From: an uncultured Saprospiraceae bacterium
GTDB taxonomy: Bacteria > Bacteroidota > Bacteroidia > Chitinophagales > Saprospiraceae
NCBI GenBank assembly: GCA_943788055.1
Contig: CALSOU010000007.1
Coordinates: 37,322-101,321, forward strand
Reading direction: 5' to 3'
DNA length: 64,000 nt
The notes beneath the pieces are model-generated. The model saw nothing but the letters and a program-made list of their open reading frames with translations. It was not told the origin of the DNA and made no database searches. Positions 58,620 to 64,000 of the stretch are shown here, in pieces. Both the position numbers and the translations under genes were made by a program. Every line of letters starts with the position of its first letter. Within the stretch, counting starts at the first letter, position 1.

Positions 58620-61319
58620 CTAGATACGTGTAATTTGTTTACTTATTGTCTCACCATTCACTTGGAACAAGATTATGTATTGCCCAGGTGAAAAGGGACT
58701 TACGTCCAAAGAATATGATTGTGGAATCTCATCAACATTCCACGTTTTTTTCCCACACAAGTGCTCCTTTCATATCAACAATACGAATGGATAGCGGTTC
58801 CCAAAAACTAGCTCTCCAACTTAGTTCAACCTTATCAATCGAAAGTGAAGGAAATACCTGACATACTGGTTTGTATGGAAAATAGACTGATTTCATTGAA
58901 GAGTAGTCATAACGACCATCATTCCGTACATTCCTGATTCTATAGGTATTGATACCTACCAAGGGGTCATTATCTATGTATTCAAAACCTGTTTGACCAG
59001 TTTCTACGTCTAATGAGTTCAAAAGTGTATAGTTACCAACGTAATCAAACCGCTCTATTACGCATACTCCTTCGGCATTTGGAATACTCCAATTTAGCTG
59101 CACTTTATTATCGTCCAAATATTCAGGAAGCCAGGATATTTCAATGTCTGAAGGCTGGCAATCTGGGTATATATTGATTTCCTTGACATCGGATAAGCCG
59201 TATGAATCTTCAACCGTCAGACGTACCCTATACCAATAGTCTTCATCTTTACACCCTAATGGTTCAGTGACGGCTGTAAACACAGAGTCCAGTACCGGAT
59301 TTTCAGGATGAAAATGGAAATTATGATGTAAGAATTGTTCCCAAGTAAATGTCAGACTCTCGTTGGACTCCTCATTATCTACTGCCGAACCCACAAGAGA
59401 AATATAGTTCCTCCCTGAAATGGTATAAAAATCACCGTCCTTAGCACCAGCAATATCAACTACAGGTGGCGTATTATTCACCGATACAGTAATTTTCTGC
59501 ACTGCAAGTTGTCCAACCTCATCTGATACTTTAAGACTAACTTCAAATGCTTTGGATGCTTGGGCATTGACAAATACGTGTGACGAGTTCATGGAAGTAC
59601 TTTTGGACCCATCCCCAAAATCCCATTCAAATACTAAATTTTCACCTCTTGGATCATAGGAACCTGAACCATCAAAACTCACCGTAAGAGGAGACGCACC
59701 ATAGTTTTTATCAACTTCGATAAGAGCGATAGGTCGAGGGTTACCGTCATAGATCAGACGGTGCAAAGTGTTCTCCTCGATATCCACGTAATAAATTGCT
59801 TGCTCTTCTTCGTGAAAAGCCATCCTTACGATTCCTTTCACGTCTTCCTTAATAGTACTTACTTTGATCAACTGATAATCTTCGTCAAAACTAAAAGCTC
59901 TGATCCAACCAGAAAAATCTGCCACAAACAGTGAATTATTCATTGAGTCTGGCAAGCTTCCTGAACTATACCAGAAACCCGGCATGCTCGAATATCCTCC
60001 GAAATCCTTATCAACAATTCCCAATGGAAAAGCCAACTGATCGCGTATGACTAAATCACTTGACACCAGAGATTTTACTATCGTTCTTTCGGGTAAATTC
60101 CATTTAGAATTACTCCAAGCGATTACTGGTGGTCTCTGAATAAAGGTTGGTGTGCTATTTGAAATATCAAGCTCAGGCACACAGGGGTTTGGGTAGAAAG
60201 GAAGTCCACCATCTTTCAATTCATTGGATATTAAATCTTGAAAATGAAAGTAAGGTCGATCACAGAATGCACCCTCAGGATTGGGGGCATCCTTGTTTTC
60301 CTTGATTAGCTGAAAGTGATAAGGCCATTGGTTTAGATAAGCTTCGAAATTTGGCCATCCAAAATTGAGTCCCGCCGTATCGATGAAGTTCAATTCCTCC
60401 CAGGCTCCTCCTCCTACATCGCCACTAAACAAAATGCCGGGATTACCCTCTTCGGCTAACACATCTCCTGTGTTTGGCACTTTAACAAAGGCGAAAGGAT
60501 TTCTATGACCAAGGGAATAAACTTTTGATCTATCACTTGAAGGATTATCTTGTTCGTAAAATGGATTACTTGGATATGCCTCTCCCGTAATTGGATGTAT
60601 TCTGAGAATTTTACCATTCATATTATCTAGAAGTTGAGAGCGATAGGGCCCGACAATTTCCTTTTCTGTGATAATCCCATCCTCTAGAGCTTGGTCTGCG
60701 TAGAAGTGATTTTGATCGGGCTCATCCTCTTCATCGTTACCTCCATCACCAACTGAGAAAAGTAAAGAACCATCATCACCAAATACGATTGATCCAAGTC
60801 CATGAAAGTCTGCTGAGATGGAAACCCCATCCTCGAAGGACTTTCCAATTATTACGTGTTCAGAATCGGGGATAACTTGGTCAAAAGATTCATTAATCGT
60901 ATATCTAGCAATACGACCAATTGTAGCTTGCTTAGTAACAGTAGAATCTGGCTTATAGTTGGACTCTTGATGATGCTCTAGATAGTATCGATCCATCGCA
61001 TAGGCTACGTACAGATAGCGATTAAATGCGTAGTCTGGATCTAGAGCAACACACATCAAGCCTTGATCTGCCCAACTAGCAACTTTTTCAGAAATATCTA
61101 GAAGGGTAACTGGTTCAACCCCGACTTCTGTAGAAACCCATTTAACTTTACCCTCCTTTTTCCCACACTAGCACTCTACCCTTCTGGATCAACTAATACC
61201 CCTACAGGTAAGTCAAGGTCATCTGAGATAAATTCATCGTCGAATTTCTCACTGATCTGTGAAAAAATCGGAGACGTAAAAACAACAAGTAAAATGCCTA
61301 GAAAAAAGGTAAATCTCAT
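58620..61319 (-). pseudogene. PQQ-type sugar/sorbosone dehydrogenase with PKD domain and T9SS C-terminus; three apparent +1 frameshifts
   Basis: MRFTFFLGILLVVFTSPIFSQ...DLPVGVLVDPEG / RVLVWEKGG / KVKWVSTEVGVEPVTLLDISEKVASWADQGLMCVALDPDYAFNRYLYVAY...; PKD motif FEWDFGDGSKST; tail VWEKTWNVDEIPQSYSLDVSPFSPGQYIILFQVNGETISKQITRI* restored by removing one A. Confidence 0.8.
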
Positions 61320-61411
61320 ATCGTAAAGATAAAAATTTATTGAAAACTAGACCTTCTGAATACTACTTATTGACCGAAGGAAAAGTCGGAGACTATGTTG
61401 TAGAAGAAGGC

Positions 61412-61444
61412 AAAAAAAAAAGCTCACCTAGGTAAGTGAGCTTT
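61412..61444 (-). terminator. Rho-independent terminator
   Basis: On the minus strand AAAGCTCACTTACCTAGGTGAGCTTTTTTTTTTG. Confidence 0.75.
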
Positions 61445-61472
61445 AATTAATTTATCGTTTCTGTCGTGTTGA

Positions 61473-61721
61473 TTATGCAATAGAAGGTTTTAATTCATCT
61501 TTTACCAACTTTTGGAAATTGGTTTCAACGAATTTACTTCCGTCCCATTTCCCCAGCCATTCTGGTTCTCCAGCATTAGTATTTAAGTAATACTTAAATG
61601 CTTGAACGGCTTTCAAAAGTGATAATCGCTTGATAACAATCTCCGAGCGAAAACCTTTTTTTAAGATGAAGTAATAAATACCTTCCCCGTAATCAAACTT
61701 TTTGGCACTTCTCCTTGACAT
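61473..61721 (-). CDS. Hypothetical 82-aa basic protein
   Basis: Intact ORF followed by a strong terminator. Confidence 0.55.
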   Translation of the reverse strand: MSRRSAKKFDYGEGIYYFILKKGFRSEIVIKRLSLLKAVQAFKYYLNTNAGEPEWLGKWDGSKFVETNFQKLVKDELKPSIA

Positions 61722-62218
61722 ATTCTGTATTTATTTGGTTCCAAATTTCTCTGCTCTGTAGGCTGCGTCATTAATCATATTTCGACGGACTACAGATTTC
61801 TTAGTAAAAAAATTTTCTTTGTCTCAATTGATCACCCAATTTCACATTTCTATGCTTTCTTTTTGTATCTTTTAAGGGCTCTGTCAATTGATTCTTCATC
61901 TTTTACTTCAATAATAATCATATACGTATATTTTTTTATTTAATTTATAATTACATTAGACCACAAAGAACTAGCCTCGAAACCTGCAATGAAGCTTCGC
62001 AAACTAACCCTTACTGATACAAGATAACACTTTTTATTCGAATAATCAATTTAAAACCACTAGTATTCAGCAAATTGTAGTCAAGCCTCACCCGAAAGCA
62101 ACAAAAAATGGAAATCGTCATATTTTGCGACAATCTCTATTTGTAAAATATAATTTGGTAATTAACCTAATACTCGTTATGGCACCTTTGTCATTTGCTA
62201 GGTGTTTAATCACATCAA

Positions 62219-62668
62219 GAAGGCCTGCACGCGAACTTCAAACTTTCCGCTAATGGAGACACCATTGTACTATCAAACACAAATTTCGAGATAATTGATC
62301 AATTAACATACCCAGGGCAGCTGACTGACATTTCCTATGGACGTTATCCGAACGGAACGGGCGACTTTACGGAGATGCTGGCAACTTTCAACCGTGAAAA
62401 TCTACTGACAACGGCTATTCAAGAAAATCAAAACACATTTAAACTTTCAGCAGCTCCAAATCCAACAAATGGCTATGTCTATATTTCTACTGATCGAATT
62501 ATTAGGCTGAGTGCCATTTATAATCCTAATGGACAACTTCTGCAGTCTGGCACACACAATTTGAATAAAATAAGCTTGGATCTGAGTACGTTGGTAAAGG
62601 GTATGTATATGCTGCGTTGCACCGATGCACATGGCATACAAGAATTTGTTAAAATCGCTGTGCAGTAA
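62219..62668 (+). pseudogene. C-terminal fragment of a lamin-tail-domain secreted protein with T9SS sorting domain
   Basis: EGLHANFKLSANGDTIVLSNTNFEIIDQLTYPGQLTDISYGRYPNGTGDFTEMLATFNREN...APNPTNGYVYISTDR...LVKGMYMLRCTDAHGIQEFVKIAVQ*; no N-terminus. Confidence 0.7.
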
Positions 62669-62849
62669 CTTGAGTAGAGAGTTTAATAATCAATTCAAAC
62701 GAAAGTCTTAATGCGTAGACTTTGAATCTGAATTTCGCTCTTTTTCTGCTGCCTCGATTTTGGAAGCAACGTTTGCGGTTTTTAGAAGATTTAACTCATG
62801 TCTAAGCTCAACGATTTTAGGCCTCCCATTTTTTGTTGGTATTATCTGA

Positions 62850-63275
62850 TGCTTTCAAATCAGACTTTGTGGTCTCTAGGTCTTTCTTCGCTATTTCTGC
62901 AATATCGTGAGATTTCTGGACTATCTTCTTCATCTCTTTTACTTTCGCTTTGAGATTTTCTAGCTCTTCATCACCTCCCCCCTGTATTGGTCTGAATACT
63001 AGTACGCTCTTTACTCTCTTTTACAACTGCTTCCATTTCTCTTACCCGTCCATTGGCAATAGCTATATCGCCCTCGAGCATAGCAATTTGGTGCTGACTT
63101 TGCTGCAACTGCCCTTCAAGCTTGGATAATTTGTTACTTAGTGCAGGGCTCTCGTCTCGAAGTTCATTATACTTTGATTTCCAACGAGCCCAAATAATAT
63201 AGCCAATCAATAAACCTAAGAGTCCAGAAATTAGCCACCAAAGCCAGGGCCAAACCGTATAAAATCAAAACTTAA
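62850..63275 (-). pseudogene. Membrane-anchored coiled-coil protein with frameshifts
   Basis: PWLWWLISGLLGLLIGYIIWARWKSKYNELRDESPALSNKLSKLEGQL...ERTSIQTNTGG / DEELENLKAKVKEMKKIVQKSHDIAEIAKKDLETTKSDLKASDNTNKKWEA*; shift in the GGGGGG run near 62985. Confidence 0.55.
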
Positions 63276-63327
63276 AACGTATATCATTGTATATCTTTTT
63301 TGTACTGTCAGCAAAAATCTTTTAGGA

Positions 63328-64000
63328 TCAATCAATGATCTCCAATTCCGTTCTGCGGTTCTTGAGCCTTGCCTTCTTCCGTTTCATTACGTTGCAATCG
63401 GGCTTCCCTCCCCTTCTGACAGTGTAACTAACTCTACTAGTCTCGTCGACGCCCTTCGAGACTAAATAGTCTCTTGATTACATCTGCCCGTGCGTTGCCC
63501 CAACGAAAGATTATCCTCTTCAGAACCGTCCGAATCCGAAAACCCAGTCAATTTTGCATGCTTCCCTGATTTAATAATTCGACGGATTAACTTGTCAAGG
63601 TACTCTTCCACTACTTCGTCATTCAGCTTATTTGTTGAGTTGGAAGGAAAACGAATAATTGTCCTATTTTCAATTGACTCATCAATCGAATTATTGACGA
63701 TAATATTTCTAAAACTGATGACCTCAGAAACAGTTTCGTTGTCTACTGTGTCCGTATCGAGAATACCCCTCAATTGGACTTTTTCCGAAGCTAAACCTAA
63801 ATTTTGTCGAATCTCCTCTGCTCTTGCCATTCCTAGATTCTCTAGCGTACCATTATATTCATCATCTTCCGTGTATTTGCCTGTAATTTGCAAGATTTCA
63901 TCTTCTTTCAAACTTTCGATCAGTTCTTCTTTGTATTCAAGCCATTCTTCCGTCAATTGGATTTGTTTTTGACGTATCCAGACGTATTGGTATCCTAAGC
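63328..64000 (-). pseudogene. OmpA-family protein, C-terminal part frameshifted; runs off the right edge
   Basis: IRFPSNSTNKLNDEVVEEYLDKLIRRIIKSGKHAKLTGFSDSDGSEEDNLSLGQR / RADVIKRLFSLEG / VDETSRVSYTVRRGGKPDCNVMKRKKARLKNRRTELEIID*. Confidence 0.7.

Noticed and set aside
1-64000. CRISPR arrays, integrases, transposases, rRNA, prophage or defence-island genes
   Set aside because: None could be recognised in the ORF translations or as regularly spaced repeats.

Overview
A 64 kb chromosomal window from a Bacteroidota genome. The evidence for the phylum is T9SS-type C-terminal domains, SusC/CarboxypepD-reg TonB receptors and TAnnTTTG-type promoter elements. Most of it is ordinary: NtrC-type regulator, LOG-family protein, fhs, map, a trans-sulfuration PLP enzyme with a divergent Lrp, GMC oxidoreductase, panD/apbE, Sua5, msrA, moeA/mobA, tRNA-Val, tRNA-Pro and tRNA-Ser. 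Three things stand out. (1) Around 44-52 kb, a sulfite-oxidase-like molybdoenzyme with a c-type cytochrome, a Crp/Fnr regulator with a C-x5-CC sensor motif, two rhodaneses, small membrane proteins and a sterol-desaturase-like enzyme are linked by copies of one palindrome (TGTAAC-N4-GTTACA). In three promoter regions the palindrome lies exactly 37 nt upstream of a TAnnTTTG-like -7 element. I read this as a candidate sulfur-responsive regulon. (2) There are two separate MbnP-like plus di-heme peroxidase loci; one carries a T9SS-tagged MbnP and an FG-GAP/ASPIC protein, the other a second, divergent MbnP-like lipoprotein. (3) Many decayed or frameshifted genes are present (SelO, MarR, asnB fused to a xanthine-dehydrogenase remnant, SDR, amidohydrolase, DUF1835, CBS, OmpA, PQQ-type dehydrogenase). 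Several carry +1 homopolymer frameshifts that could be assembly errors; others carry multiple substitution stops and are real pseudogenes. No CRISPR array, rRNA, integrase or intact IS element was seen. All calls come from reading translations by eye; no searches were run.
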